From assembly GCA_029851415.1 (NCBI GenBank), contig CM056743.1, positions 118,884,305-118,948,304 on the forward strand: a stretch of DNA of 64,000 nucleotides. The letters are read 5' to 3'. The position numbers and the translations under genes are program-made. Positions within the stretch are counted from its first letter, which is position 1; every line of letters begins with the position of its first letter. The notes beneath the pieces are model-generated. The model worked only from the letters and a program-made list of their open reading frames with translations. It was not told where the DNA came from and searched no databases. Positions 12,476-24,497 of the stretch are shown here, piece after piece. This DNA is from Eretmocerus hayati. Taxonomy: Eukaryota > Arthropoda > Insecta > Hymenoptera > Aphelinidae.

Positions 12476-14421
12476 CCATTCGTATCCATCAGTGTGAATT
12501 CAACTAACACATTGGAAAATACATATAAACTGATGCAAATTCACATTCATAAAAAGATATCCAAGCTCGCACCCCAAGTACGTACATCAACCATTACTGA
12601 GAAGAAATCAATCATCCTATGAAACAGCCTCTAGGTTGATCTTGGTTCTCTCCATGAACTGGAATCATCTTGCCTGATTCAAGAATTTAGAATTTAAACT
12701 AAGTGTAGTTATAAGTCGTTAAGAATTTGAAAAAATGAGTTGACAGGTATTTGATCGACCCATGGTCTTTCGCAACAATGTATAAAGTGTCGCTGCAATT
12801 GTCTGATTATAGAAAAGCATTCATGAATAGTTCTCTATCCGTGATATCATTCCAATATGAATGATAATTGAGCTTATTTCTGGACTGCTAATCACAAATC
12901 AAAAGTCTCACTCTATGATTCCTTGCCATGAGTGCATACTTATTATGATACATTTGGGGAGTTGTGAGAATGGGAATTGGAGTTCTCTAAGAGTTGTAGA
13001 TGGCTCAGGGGTGATCATCAAATAACAAGAGACCAATAACAGGGTCAGAGACAAAGTTCGAGGTTGATGCCACTTGCGGATTCTGAACCACGATATTCAG
13101 CAACTCAACCAAAATAACTTCAAGACAACTATTTTACTCCGTTCTTCTTGCATACAATGCATCATATTCATCACATCATTCGGAATCCAAAAACTTCTTC
13201 AAACTGTCTCTGAATGAATATTTGGGCGGAAATCTAAGAACTGACAAGAAAAAATACATGCAATTAGATGGGAAACTATACTGCAATATACCATCACTCA
13301 TGCTACAAACTCACAACATGCAGGTTTTCTGTTGGTTTTGCTAGCTTCCAGAAGGTCTTGCCCTTCTCCTACACAACATTTTTCATGGCCCTGGGCCGAA
13401 TTCTTGTTTTTCCGAAGAATAACAAAATCGTGTCATGGGAGATGGCCACGGCGCCATGTACATCTTTATAGCACCTGTGGGTAGCATGCGAGTATTTGCA
13501 ATGCTCGGTATTGTACACCACCATACACTCAGCACAGCACAAACCTCACATAACTAGCACACGTTGGTAGATGGCCCGGACACTCTTTTCCACTGGGAAG
13601 CCCCGATTCTCTCGCAAAACGCCGGTTGCGGATATTTGTGTGTGACATACCGACAAATAAGCACGCGTGACATGAGTACGCGCTCGCAAAGTCTAGTAGC
13701 AGACATCAGTCAAACCGAGATCACGGTAATGCTGCCAACTTGACAGAAGCAATTCGTGGCTTTGCGATACAGAATACTCACTTGTGCTACCCCAAAAGCG
13801 CATATTCCATCTGACGCACCCAAAACCGATTCAATTTTTTTTTTTTTTAATCAAGTTTTTTCAGGTCCTCTCTTGGAGTCCTATATGGCTATTAACTGTG
13901 GTTTGTAGGAGAAACTGGTGTAGATTTGTGGATCAAACTCGTCGTGTATACATTTTAGAGAACCCTCTTGCACAGGAGAGCCGTACCTCTGAATTACGAC
14001 ACTTTCGTCATCTACTAACAGAACGGTCACTGTAGTCAGATCATCCGTGGGCTGTGCAGAACACCCGCCCCGTTTTCCAGCTCCGTAGTCAGAGCACCTG
14101 AAAACTCCTGCTTCCGATGCTTACGGCATTTTACTGACAGAGTGAGAATTCCCTCCGAGTAACGCGTGAGTAAGACTGTGTCAGTGTAATGACTGTAACG
14201 AGTATACACACTCTCCGCATTCGCCCTGGATTGATTAACCCGTGGGGCAAGGGAAAACTCCCTTGTGCGGGAAGAAAACCCGCCCCGGAGAGCTCGGTGC
14301 CACTATCGTGTTACATATTGGGCATATATCTCGGATATAAATACCCAATCTGCGACACTTTACACCTCCCGTTCACATTGAAAAGTCGTAAGCGTCAACC
14401 AACCGATCAGAAAAGTCAGCA
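12476..14421. other. Intergenic, no gene seen
   Basis: Mixed-composition sequence with a T run near 13837-13848. No supported exon or RNA gene. Short frames (60-83 codons) lack recognisable domains. Confidence 0.45.
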
Positions 14422-14530
14422 AGCCGGGGTTGATTAGACCGAGATGGGCGGTCACCCATCCAAGTACTAACCACGCCCAACGTTGCTTAACTTCGATGAT
14501 CGAAAGAGCTGGCACTCAGCGACCCCACCA
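14422..14530 (-). rRNA. 5S rRNA-like sequence (partial or SINE3-type head)
   Basis: Read on the minus strand, 14500-14440 carries the 5S internal promoter region: GATCATCGAAGTTAAGC, then TTAGTACTTGGATGGG and TGACCGCC. The block before it (about 14530-14500) only loosely matches the start of 5S rRNA. The 3' part after GACCGCC diverges, so the terminal helix cannot form. It is a single copy in the window. It is best read as a 5S pseudogene or the head of a 5S-derived SINE. Confidence 0.6.
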
Positions 14531-14739
14531 AAGCCTTTCCACTCTGGAGACAGTTCTTGACTCTCTCAGATCTTTGTCAAGCAAGTCACTGACTTTCCGC
14601 TAATAGGGAACACGCATGTGTCAAACTAAAACGTTCTAGCTCATGCAGTCGATGGTCGATATAAAAAGAATAACCTCTGTGGAAACAAGATATTTTTAAA
14701 CGCTATGCATTTTTTTGAGAGTCGATTGAAATTGGGAAT

Positions 14740-15700
14740 GACTCGGATGCCCGTTCAAATCGATGTCTCGTGATTGTTGTCTGCCGCCGAGCCGACTGTC
14801 AGCAATGCAGCCGGGTTTGTTCGTCATTTAGTTAGGTTTCCTAGACAGTTTAGTACTATATATAGCGACTGTGAGTCTGCAGTGTTGTGTCCGTGTGCCG
14901 TTCAATCACACTCAACTCCTTAATATGCAGAATCGCAGCTTGCGCGTGCACAGCTGCACAGTCGCAGACAAAATGAAATTATGACAATTAGCTCAGACAC
15001 TTCCCTGGGATAGGTAGCTGCTAGATACGAAGTGCAAATGGCAACAACCGTACCAAGTGGCTAACACCAATTCGCAAAGTCAGTACAGACTGGTGTAGTG
15101 ACAAAATATGCAGGATCTTCCTATTCCAGTTATGAATCTGACTACAGCTGAAATTTCTGAAATTTGACTGTTGACTTTATAAAGAGTGTTCCATCTTGTG
15201 TCAAAGGAGGGTAATCTCATAGAAGCGGATAAGGATTTTTCCTTAATTGAACATTTAACAGTTACATGTGTGAAATATGCAACATGATGTTGAAACATTG
15301 AGAGCTATGGAGTGAGAAATACCTGTCTGAGTATCCAATCCGTCCACATAAACTCACCATTCCCCCTTGCTGTACTTGGGGATTTGAATGCTTCACTGGG
15401 TCTTGGGACTGAATGGAAAGATATGCACATGAAGCATGACATGGAGTGGTGACAACATCATATTATGGTCTGCCAATTACATGTTTTTGAGTATTGGTTA
15501 AGGTCAGTGGTATCAAGACCTGTACGACTTCATCATTTCCACTGTATTCCCACATACCAGAAACCTGAAAATAAAGTGGGATCTCTTCACCAAGAGCAGA
15601 GTTCTTCTATTTCAGTTGGATCATCCTTATCTGAACTTGGTGAATACTCATCTGATGAAAGGAAAAACACATCGGCGTTGCCTTTGACAGTGGGTTAATC
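14740..15700 (-). pseudogene. Repeat gene copy 2, core inverted relative to copy 1
   Basis: The flank 14740-15060 matches 9590-10045 in the same orientation (shared GATGTC, CGTGAT, GCCGGGTTTGTT). The core 15065-15700 matches 10030-10640 in the opposite orientation. On the minus strand the core encodes FFLSSDEY, EIEELCSW with the same stop, and MRLPSFDTRWN with ISEISAVVRFI. Conservation of these peptides and of the splice-like GTGAAG and CAG junctions between copies suggests a gene once under selection in a mobile element. The family is not recognised. Confidence 0.45.
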
Positions 15701-17230
15701 AAAATGTTGTTATCATCACTCCTACTTTATGCATCATTTTGTAATAGGGAATAATTCAATCGCTAGATGTGACACTGCGGGGGCTCGCGTGAACAGTATC
15801 ACGCCTTCTATTATTGGAACACGAGGTAGGGTTCTAACCCATTATGGAATGAAGTTTAAACAAACAAACAGACGAATGATCATTTTGCTGATTTTCATTA
15901 AATGCCCAAGTAACTAGTCAAATGACTCTTTTTCCTGTGGAAAACGGTGGAATAAGTTGCTATCGAGTGGCAGTTTCAGCCTTTGGGTCTAATTGATCTG
16001 TGATGTGATAATCCCCTTCAATTTGTTTTTGCAGAGGCTTGTCACATTCTCAGTTACTTCCCGGATTTCCCAAAGTGCTTGAACTTACTTTCCTGTCAAG
16101 AACTCTAGAAGATTCTAGAAAATTTAGCACACTTATAGACCGTGCACACTGACAATCAGTCAAATTTATTAGTCCATATACCCTGAATCTGAGCTTGAGA
16201 ATCAGAACACTGTCGGCAATAATCTCTCTCATAGTCGGCCGTGCAAAGAGCATATAGTCGTCAAATGTGATGGCGCAAAAGCAGAGAGTTGAGACAACAT
16301 ATTTGCATACGTTTAGTTGCGTAACTAGCCTGCGTTTGGTTAAACCCTGGTGCCTCGAGCCATGCAGAGCGCATTAGCGATGCTCCACGCGCTATCGCTT
16401 TCGGGACACGATTCAGCGAGCCCTGATTGGGAGCTTGATGCGCCATGATTTCCCATTGTATGCGGCGCTCTCTCACCCTCGTATAAATTTGCATATTCGC
16501 GCTCTGGCGCATACCACGTACGCGCGAGCGAGTTATTTGCGGTTTTTCGCCAATGCCACGCCACCCTCTCGCATCCCGCATAATATGCTGATCAGTGTGG
16601 TGCCATACCACCGCCACCGCACCCCGCCGACCAACGGACTCTCGTTATATCTGCACGGATGAATATTTCGAGGCTGATTGCGTACCTCTCCGCGTTATGT
16701 TGAGGTCGCCAGTATTGGCCATATACAAGCCGAACGAGAAGATAACTCTCATGAATGTTTCACGCTAAAGCGAAATCGGTCGACTGTGCTTTTGTTAGCT
16801 TTTCAGATTATAATACAGAAGTGGGTTTAGCATGACTTTTATTTGAGGGTTTGATGTTTGCAGTGTTAGGCCAGGATTAGATCAGATGTTTTTGAAGTGT
16901 AAGATTTTGAGAATAAATTGCATACGTGAGTACTCTCGACCATCCTTTATCCTGGCAATTAAGCCGGCATTTTGCCAATTTCAATATCGGCCTCTTCAGA
17001 TCATCATTTATGTCCTATATGACATGAAGTCACTTGGTCGATTTTTGGAAATTGGACATAATATTTCATAATGACTGTGTATCAAAAAGACTTGCCTGTT
17101 GAGTCCAAGGATGCAGCAGATTGCGGGCACGCTCATCACAGGGGTATAGTAATTAGCTGAGTGTTAGCGCCCCAACAAATAAATTTCCGCGCTGTCCGCA
17201 GGCCGCGTGGTCGCGACGAAAATACATGAG
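15701..17230. other. Intergenic with CG-rich patch, no gene seen
   Basis: A CG-rich stretch at 16330-16640 contains GTATAAATTTGC and several overlapping frames on both strands (largest 118 codons, minus). No domain or splice structure supports a gene. The composition could mark a promoter. Confidence 0.4.
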
Positions 17231-17357
17231 ATTTATTCGATTATGCTGGTCGGAGCGCTCCGACTCTCGGACCTCTCTTTCTAATGCAATGAGTAAGAGA
17301 GAGAGATCTGAGAGTTCGGAGCGCTCCGACCAGTCCGAAACAGCATAATCGAATAAA
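17231..17357. mobile_element. Small palindromic MITE
   Basis: 17231-17282 pairs with 17296-17357. Shared words include TTTATTCGATTATGCT and GGTCGGAGCGCTCCGA. The right arm has a 7-bp insertion relative to the left. The loop is only about 13 bp. No target duplication is obvious. Confidence 0.7.
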
Positions 17358-19790
17358 CCTATGGAAAGTAATGGGAAGAGTGGGGGTAGTCTGCCCGTGG
17401 ACTGTTCCGATGTCCGCGCTTGCGCGCTCGACTCCCATTGCTTCCCATGTATTTTTGTCGGGCCCACGCGGACTGCGGACAGCACGGAAACTCCTTGTCG
17501 AAGCTTCACCTGTGATCAACGTATCCGCAGTCTGCTGCATTCTTGGACTCGTGTGGCTAGTCATTTTGCCATGCAGTCAGTTACCTAATATCATGTACAA
17601 TTTTTAGAAATCGACTTGTGACATCATATCATATAGCAATTACATAGATGATGCCCTGAAAAGACTGACATTTAAATCGTCGAAACAGCGGCTTTGTCAT
17701 GGCCAGAATAAGGGATGGTACAGAGTTTCCACTATACAATTCATTTACCAAATTCATCGATTTGCCTGGACACCAAACCTCGTTTGAGTTATTATTCTGA
17801 GAATGAGATATGTCGTCTTACAAAAAAAAGGTATGACCCTACTTTCCTCCATAAAGTTGTTCCAAATTCAGTTTAATCTCCAGCCTTTCCATCGTGCACC
17901 AATTTTCATCTATCACCTAGGTGATAGCGCGCAAATAGTTCCTACATCGACTCTCAATTCAGCTTTCTGAACGATCGTTTTATCTATGAATAGAAACTGC
18001 GCTTTAGCTAATGGTTGCTCAGAGTGATGATATTTATTTCAAGTTTCTCCATCAGAACTCGAGCGCAGAATTGCTGGCCAGAACATCTTGGAATTCAATT
18101 GTTTCCTCGTTCTAACGATCTCATGCTAATGGTCGATATTTGGCACATAGCCTTGGATTATCATTCTTATCCATTGTTAACGATCTGCTGATGCATAATA
18201 ATCTTCGCAATTCATTTAACTATGATTCGTGAAACACGCGAGAGTGTTTCATGTTCACCCATTACCAGATGAACAGTTGGATAAACAATTCTGTACCTTC
18301 GGAGTTCATGATCTCCGACTACGCTGAAATATATTGATCTTCAAAATGTATCAGGATCTAGTTCCTGATCAACCAGCTCTAATACAAAAATGAGATGGAT
18401 TTCTGCAACTGCCGTAAATAGCCAGAGAAGAGCGTGGAGATGAACCTTATAGGTCGAATCCAAAATAGAGCAGAACAGAGGAGAAAAACCGTATCCAAGA
18501 CGTGTACGAAGAAAGAAGAGCTCTTCAATTGACTGCACGAGAGCTCTAAGTTGGGTGGTTCGACTGAGATAAGCCTGTCTCTCTGAGCGCAGGCGATCGC
18601 TCGCATACTCCACTCACTCCCGCACTCTTCCTCTCTTTTCACGTGACTTCTTTTTTCCTCCGCTCTATTTCCTTCCGCGAGCTTCTTTATTTTCTTCACC
18701 ACTCGCCTCCTTTATTCACTCCAACTATCTTTCTCTGTCACTGCGTCTCTAGTGGAAGCAGCAATTCCTTTTTCCCTTGTAACAATAAAAACGAGGGTTG
18801 AACGAGCCAAGCTCGTGGTCAGACCACACGAGAAAATAGATCGCTCAACAAGAAAAGTTGCTTCGGTGGCACGTTCGAATGCCAATCCAATCGCTCCAGC
18901 TTCGTAACGAAAAACGATAATCCAGTGGCTTGTAGATTGAATGATGATCTGAAGTTCTCCACAGTGAATTATACTGCCATTAAATTCCAACGAGGACCCA
19001 TTTTCATCGCTATCATTCATTTTCAACAATTGCATGTTTCAACATCGCGTTTGAGTGAAAGCCGTATGAAGAGTAAACAATTTATTAAATCATGTGAGTC
19101 CTCTTGGTTCATCCTACAAGAGCTTAAGTATATTTCTACACATATAATTAATCAATTCAACCGCCTGAGCGAATTTTGATCTCGGTAGATCTTGATGCTA
19201 AAGAAGTTGACTGGTAAAATGGACAAAATCCTAATTCGAACCAATTTTCTTCTTTTCTTTGACTAATTTCTCGAAGTCGACTTCAAATATGAGTTCGAAG
19301 AAGTGCGAACTTGCACTTACACAAGCGGGGAGAGGGGGGGCTCGGACCGGGATTCACAATGGAAGATATAATGAGATTCACTGGATGAGCTGAGTTTTCT
19401 ACGAAAGAGACCTTGCTAAACCTAACTAATGAATCGCTCGCACGGTGATGAAATGTCAGAAATGTATCCAAAAATATACATATGAGTATTATCGCGATAA
19501 CGTACCCGGAACGTGTTATGGCCTTGCAGTTCGACGAGCAAGCTCCAAATTACTCCATTCACATTTTTCTGCATTTCTTCTGTTGAAATACAATCGGGAA
19601 TAAATTTCCATATCGATCCGTTCACTCCTCTTTTCTATTTGTAAAGATTGAAGGTCGTAATGTCAGTTCAGTGCATTGTTACATTTGGAAACCGACGTAA
19701 ACCTCCAGCGCCAGCGTTGGATTAAGAGTCACTAAGGGTATGCTCAAATTTTTTCCTTGAAGTGAAGTATTAAAACAACCATTTTTCATA
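17358..19790. other. Intergenic, no gene seen
   Basis: Contains pyrimidine-rich sequence around 18600-18730 and scattered short frames on both strands (up to 118 codons overlapping 17153-17509). None has a recognisable motif. No RNA gene found. Confidence 0.4.
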
Positions 19791-19792
19791 GG

Positions 19793-20695
19793 TATTACAG
19801 TACCCACCAAAATGAATGGAACACGAGTTACTTCACTAAAACAGCGATTACTCGGACGTCCTTGGGTGTACGGCAATTTCACAAAAAACATTTGGAAGAT
19901 GAGAAAAAAAGCTATCAATTCATGTCTTCCAAAATTTTTTCCAACCCAAACTCATGTTCTTGATTAGCTCCGAAAAGTGAAAAATTTTTCACTTCAATCA
20001 ATCATCAATCATTTATCGAGAAAAATCATAATAGGGTAAAAATCTTTGCGGGATCTTGTAGCTCTTTTTAAGACCTTCAAAATCGTTCCGTTTTTTTTTA
20101 TACATTAGTCTACGGTTTTTTGCACCCGATTTACGAGCGATCAAGTGAGAACAAATTTATACGCGTTGAGGGTAGCGGAGATATACAAAATTGTGTAATC
20201 CACGATCTCGACGTGAAATCTTCTGAAAACCATAAAATATGAATCAATTATGTTTTAGAATGCACTCGAAACGACCTCTGACAGCTTGAAGAAGAAAAAG
20301 CTCATACCTCTGGATCACCAGTACCCTCAACCCGCACCAACTTCTCTTTGCCAGATCACTCGTAACTCGGGTGAAAAAATCCGTAGGGTAATGTATAAAA
20401 AAACGATTTTGAAGGTCTTGAGAAGAGCTACAAGATCTCGTGAAGATTTTGCGCTATCACAATTTCCCGATAAATGATCGATGATTGATTGAAATGAAAA
20501 ATTTTTCACTTTGCGGAGCCAATTAAAACCATGAATTTTGCGGCAAAAAATATTCCAAAGGACATGAGTTGATAGATTTTTTTCTCATCTTTTGAATGCT
20601 TTTTTTTAAAATTGCCGTAGACCCAAGGATGTTCGAGTAATCGCTGTTTTAGTGGAGGAATCCATTCATTTTGGCGGGTACTGTATGTCCAGAAG
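19793..20695. repeat. Long palindrome, ~390-bp arms
   Basis: 19793-20185 matches the reverse complement of 20310-20695, with shared blocks such as CCAAAATGAATGGA, GTGAAAAATTTTTCACTT and GATCTTGTAGCTCTT. The spacer is about 125 bp. Arm identity is roughly 75-85 percent by eye, older than the palindrome at 53.7 kb. A 149-codon minus-strand frame (20955-20506) crosses the right arm and resembles nothing I know. Short GTCAGTTC and GTGCATT motifs outside (about 19668 and 21098) may be relics of element ends. Confidence 0.7.
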
Positions 20696-21577
20696 TCGTA
20701 GTTTAGCCCCCAAGCCATGTGCCTGAATCTTGTTACGGGATTTTCACTAAAAATGAGAGATTTTCTTTCAATGCTCACATCGTGTCCTAAATTCACTCTA
20801 GGTCGCTTTGTTGCGGACAAAATTTCAAAGCAACATGTCAAATAATCGAATCCCAGTGCGAGACAAGATCCACTTCCAAAGTTTTGAATGCTGCATGTAC
20901 ATTCGTAGGCGAAAATTGGCCATGTAATTAACTTTTTCAGTACCGTGCATACCATGTTAGCCCACTAAAAGTCAATTTATCTAGCCGGGAAAAATTTCTT
21001 CCACTAGAGTATGATGGGAATAGATGAAATATACCAGGAAAACTTCCTACGTCGACTCTGTTATTTTTGCGAGCGATTCTAAGGCGAAATATCAGTTCCG
21101 GGCATGTCAGTTCCGTGCATTCAAAAGTCGTTCCCTGTGATACTTAATAGCACGAACAAGGCCGAGGGATGGAGTTCTTTGCTCGAAATGCATGTATTTC
21201 TGACTCGGATCAAACATCTAAACATGAATTTCGAGATCATATGGTCCCATCGCATCAGTATTTCTTACTAGACACCAAAAAGTCAAAATCGGTAAATACC
21301 AGTTCCGCATACTACTTCTCCTATGTCTTATACATGTGAATATCACATATACCATCCTAAAACGTTCCCAAAAACTTTGTGTATACGTTCTATCACATAT
21401 TGTCGCTCAATATGCAAGAAGAAATGATAAAAGTCGACTCAGACAGGCGCAGACTCAATATTCAATTTCTGAATTTTTAGACGCAAAATGTGTAAGTTAT
21501 CGCAATTATACCCATATGAGTCCGCCAACATACTCGATTTCGCAGAGGGTTGGAAAATCGAGGAGAGAGGGACATAA
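20696..21577. other. Sequence flanking palindrome, no gene seen
   Basis: Includes the rest of the unrecognised 149-codon frame (ending upstream at 20955) and AT-rich DNA. No domain, splice or RNA evidence. Confidence 0.35.
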
Positions 21578-21581
21578 TTAA

Positions 21582-22443
21582 CCCATAGGAACTGAGACCC
21601 TTTTAAAAATGGATTAATATTTTTTTTTCTGAGTTAATTTACTTCTGTTGATGCTCCGATTAGGCGCAGTGGCCATAGTATTGCATGGAACAGCCGGGAA
21701 TACCATTTTTTGCAATGGGTCCTGCAGGACCCACTAGGTTATTAGGGTACCCTCCAAGTCAGAATGATATTTAAATACTCGGTGAAATTTGAGGATTTGC
21801 ACGTGTTTTCCAACTGAGTATGTGCTAGTAACAGTGTCAATACCGCAAGTGACTAGTCCTAAGCCGCGAAAAACAGTTTCGGTGACATCACGCCATTGTG
21901 AACCCTCTTTCGTTCACTTCTTAGGCACATCCGTTTGTTTTGATTATAATAATATATGTCGGATGGACCATTCCACAAAGCTTCATTTACTCATAAAACT
22001 CTATTTATAACCTCTCTTCAACTCTTTTCTGACCAATTTTTGCAACCTTCAAGACATGATGGGTCCTGCAGGATCCATACTTCCAGTACATCAGCCCATA
22101 TTGCATCGTGAATTGCGGTCAATTATACTGGTGAGATACCTAGGAGGGAGGTCTGAACTTGATGTTTCAATGGTTTTTAGAGGCCAAAGTATTCCCGGGT
22201 GCGATACATTGATAAAGATATGGAAGAGATTGAACAATATCAAAATTTTGAAAATACGCTCGATTATATCTTGAATGGGAAGTTACAGGGTCTTCGTTAA
22301 CCCCTCTAATCATCGAGAATACTTAGTTTGGGCCTCAAACTAAGTACGTGACAGAATGCCTACAGCACTGAAATATCACTTTTCGTATTGGTGGTGTGAC
22401 TTTCAAAGCATGGGTCCTACAGGACCCATACGGCGCCTATGGG
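21582..22443. mobile_element. piggyBac-type non-autonomous element 1
   Basis: An 862-bp element flanked on both sides by TTAA (21578-21581 and 22444-22447). Its ends are CCCATAGG on the left and the exact complement on the right. TTAA duplication with ends starting CCC is the piggyBac signature. Inside, a near-perfect 18-bp palindrome TGGGTCCTGCAGGACCCA occurs three times (21716, 22060, 22411), about 344 and 351 bp apart. There is no transposase, so it would need one supplied in trans. Confidence 0.8.
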
Positions 22444-22447
22444 TTAA

Positions 22448-23628
22448 CGGTCCAGTCTCCCATGCGCTGTTGGGCACGTAACTGATTCGTGCTTGCGGAA
22501 ATCGCCAAAAATTGCGTCAAAATCACGATCAATACACGAATCAAGACACGAATCGAACATCACGCGATACACACAAATGCCCCCACAATTGATGTAGGGT
22601 AAAAGCAATCAACACGCCCCCCCCCCCCCGCCCTTGAGCTGTTTTGCCATTAGTTTTGGCCCATTCCAACATCTCACAATGTGCTCAAGTGAGTTCAATT
22701 TTGACCAACCAGAGCCGAGCTATCACGATTTTTCCAGGAAGTGATTTTTTTCGAGTTTGCGAAAGTGCGTACCCCAACGACTCAGGTTTGCCTTGAAATT
22801 TTTCAATGCACTTCAGCACATTTTATAGCTTGCTCCAAAACCTTCAGAATGAGCTTGAGTACGTCAAATTTTAATCAATTGGAGTCGAGCTGTCTCAATT
22901 TTCCCTATAGAAACAATGTAAATCGGCGATAAAAGCATACCATCGTTTTTATCAGCTTGGAACGTCATTTAGTACTTTTCGACAACATTGAACACTGTTT
23001 CCGTCCAGTTTCGATGTGACAAACACGTTCTAAGTGATAAAAAAGTTGTCCTGCACTCCTTTTCGAGATAACTACACGGGGGCATGTTGGGTACACAATA
23101 CTTTTGGCCTATACTTTTGCAAATGATATCTGTATTTTGCTCATAAGTTCGCTCCAAATCCTAGTTTTGAGTTCTGAAGGTCTTAAAAAAAGTAGCGAAT
23201 ACGTTATCGAGTACGTTGAGATCCGTTCAACCAAAAAAATGTTGGCGCCGATTTTACTAAACACGATTTTGGTTGTGCAGACACAAAGAATGCAAAAACT
23301 CACCTTATATTTCATGGGATATGCAGAGATATGCATTCCAGAGTCGGTCCAAATCGTTGATATTCTCACATTTCAACATATCTTCTCCGCCGGAATCAGT
23401 AAAAATCACTCTCAGTCACGGTTTTTCAGTTTATTTGCACTGATTTGCAGCGAATGTCACTGAGAATCAGTGAATTGGGAGCGTTTTTCACTGATTTCGC
23501 GGGTGAGAGTAACAAACGTGCAAAAAATTTGCGGAAAGGTCAACGGGTGCCCAATTCTGAGATCGGCATATGAGGGCATGTTGGGTACACTTACCTTATA
23601 TGCATTTGACCGTCCGAATAGGCCAGAT
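22448..23628. other. Intergenic with C run and repeats, no gene seen
   Basis: A C-rich run lies at about 22615-22632. Two related words recur in this stretch: the TTTTGACCAACCAGAGCCGAGCT type (22711 and about 22870) and GGGCATGTTGGGTACAC (about 23081 and 23573). Open frames of up to 119 codons have no recognisable motif. Confidence 0.4.
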
Positions 23629-23632
23629 TTAA

Positions 23633-24493
23633 CCCTCGGTTGGCACACGTGGGGCTATTCGACCCAAGGCTTTTTTATGAGATTACCACGCTCGTAATTC
23701 GAAGTTTCCCGGGTTCAGGGTGACATTTGTTGGTAGTCAAGATGGGCCACTTACCGACCGTGCATATAGCAACAGGTCTCGTGCGCGCATCTCCGCACCA
23801 TGGCGGAATAATAACACTTCGCACCACAGCCAAGCAAAATTGCCGCTGGGTCTAAAGTACCCAGGTGTGCCAGGTATGAGCGCTATTTTAGATTGCATTT
23901 TATTAAAGCGATAATGAATTATTGCAAAAAATTGCAAAAAAAAGCCTTTGCACTGAAAATATTCTAAAGGACGCAATTTTCAGTGGAATGAGCTGAAAAT
24001 TTGATTGAGTTATCTCAAGACCAAGTAGATATGAGAAAAGGATAGTCCAATGGTCGATCTTCCAATGGAGGTCTTCATTCCGGCATTTCGGGTGAGAATA
24101 AAAATTCTCAATTCATCGGTCGAAACATGTCAGAATAAATACTTTTTTTTCAAGATCTACTCTTGTGCTATTCTTTTCTTGAATTGACCTTATCTCAAGA
24201 CGACTCAGTTAAATTTTCAGCTCATTTGGATGAACATTGTGCCATCTACAATTTTTTTAGTGAAAAAGGTGATTTTTCTCATTTTTCTGGACATTTGTAT
24301 TTTTTGGAATTTTTTATTTGACCTTGAAGGACATCTCGATACATTGGCCGATTCAAGGCATATCAAAGGAGCTACAAAAAATGTTTAAGTCAAAAGATTC
24401 AATATGACAGCTACAACATCAATTCTTCGGCGTGGGTCGAATAGACCCAGGTTGGCCAGCTATATTATTTGGCGGAGGTGTGCCAGTTAAGGG
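23633..24493. mobile_element. piggyBac-type non-autonomous element 2
   Basis: An 861-bp element flanked by TTAA (23629-23632 and 24494-24497). Terminal repeats are CCCTCGGTTGGCACAC on the left and the complement of CCCTTAACTGGCACAC on the right. GGGTC and GACCC palindromes recur inside (about 23650, 23848, 24432), echoing element 1, from which it differs by one base in length. No transposase is encoded. Confidence 0.85.
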
Positions 24494-24497
24494 TTAA

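Noticed and set aside
20506..20955. 149-codon minus-strand open frame as a host gene
   Set aside because: It lies across one arm of a palindromic repeat and matches no family I know. It is mentioned only within the repeat.
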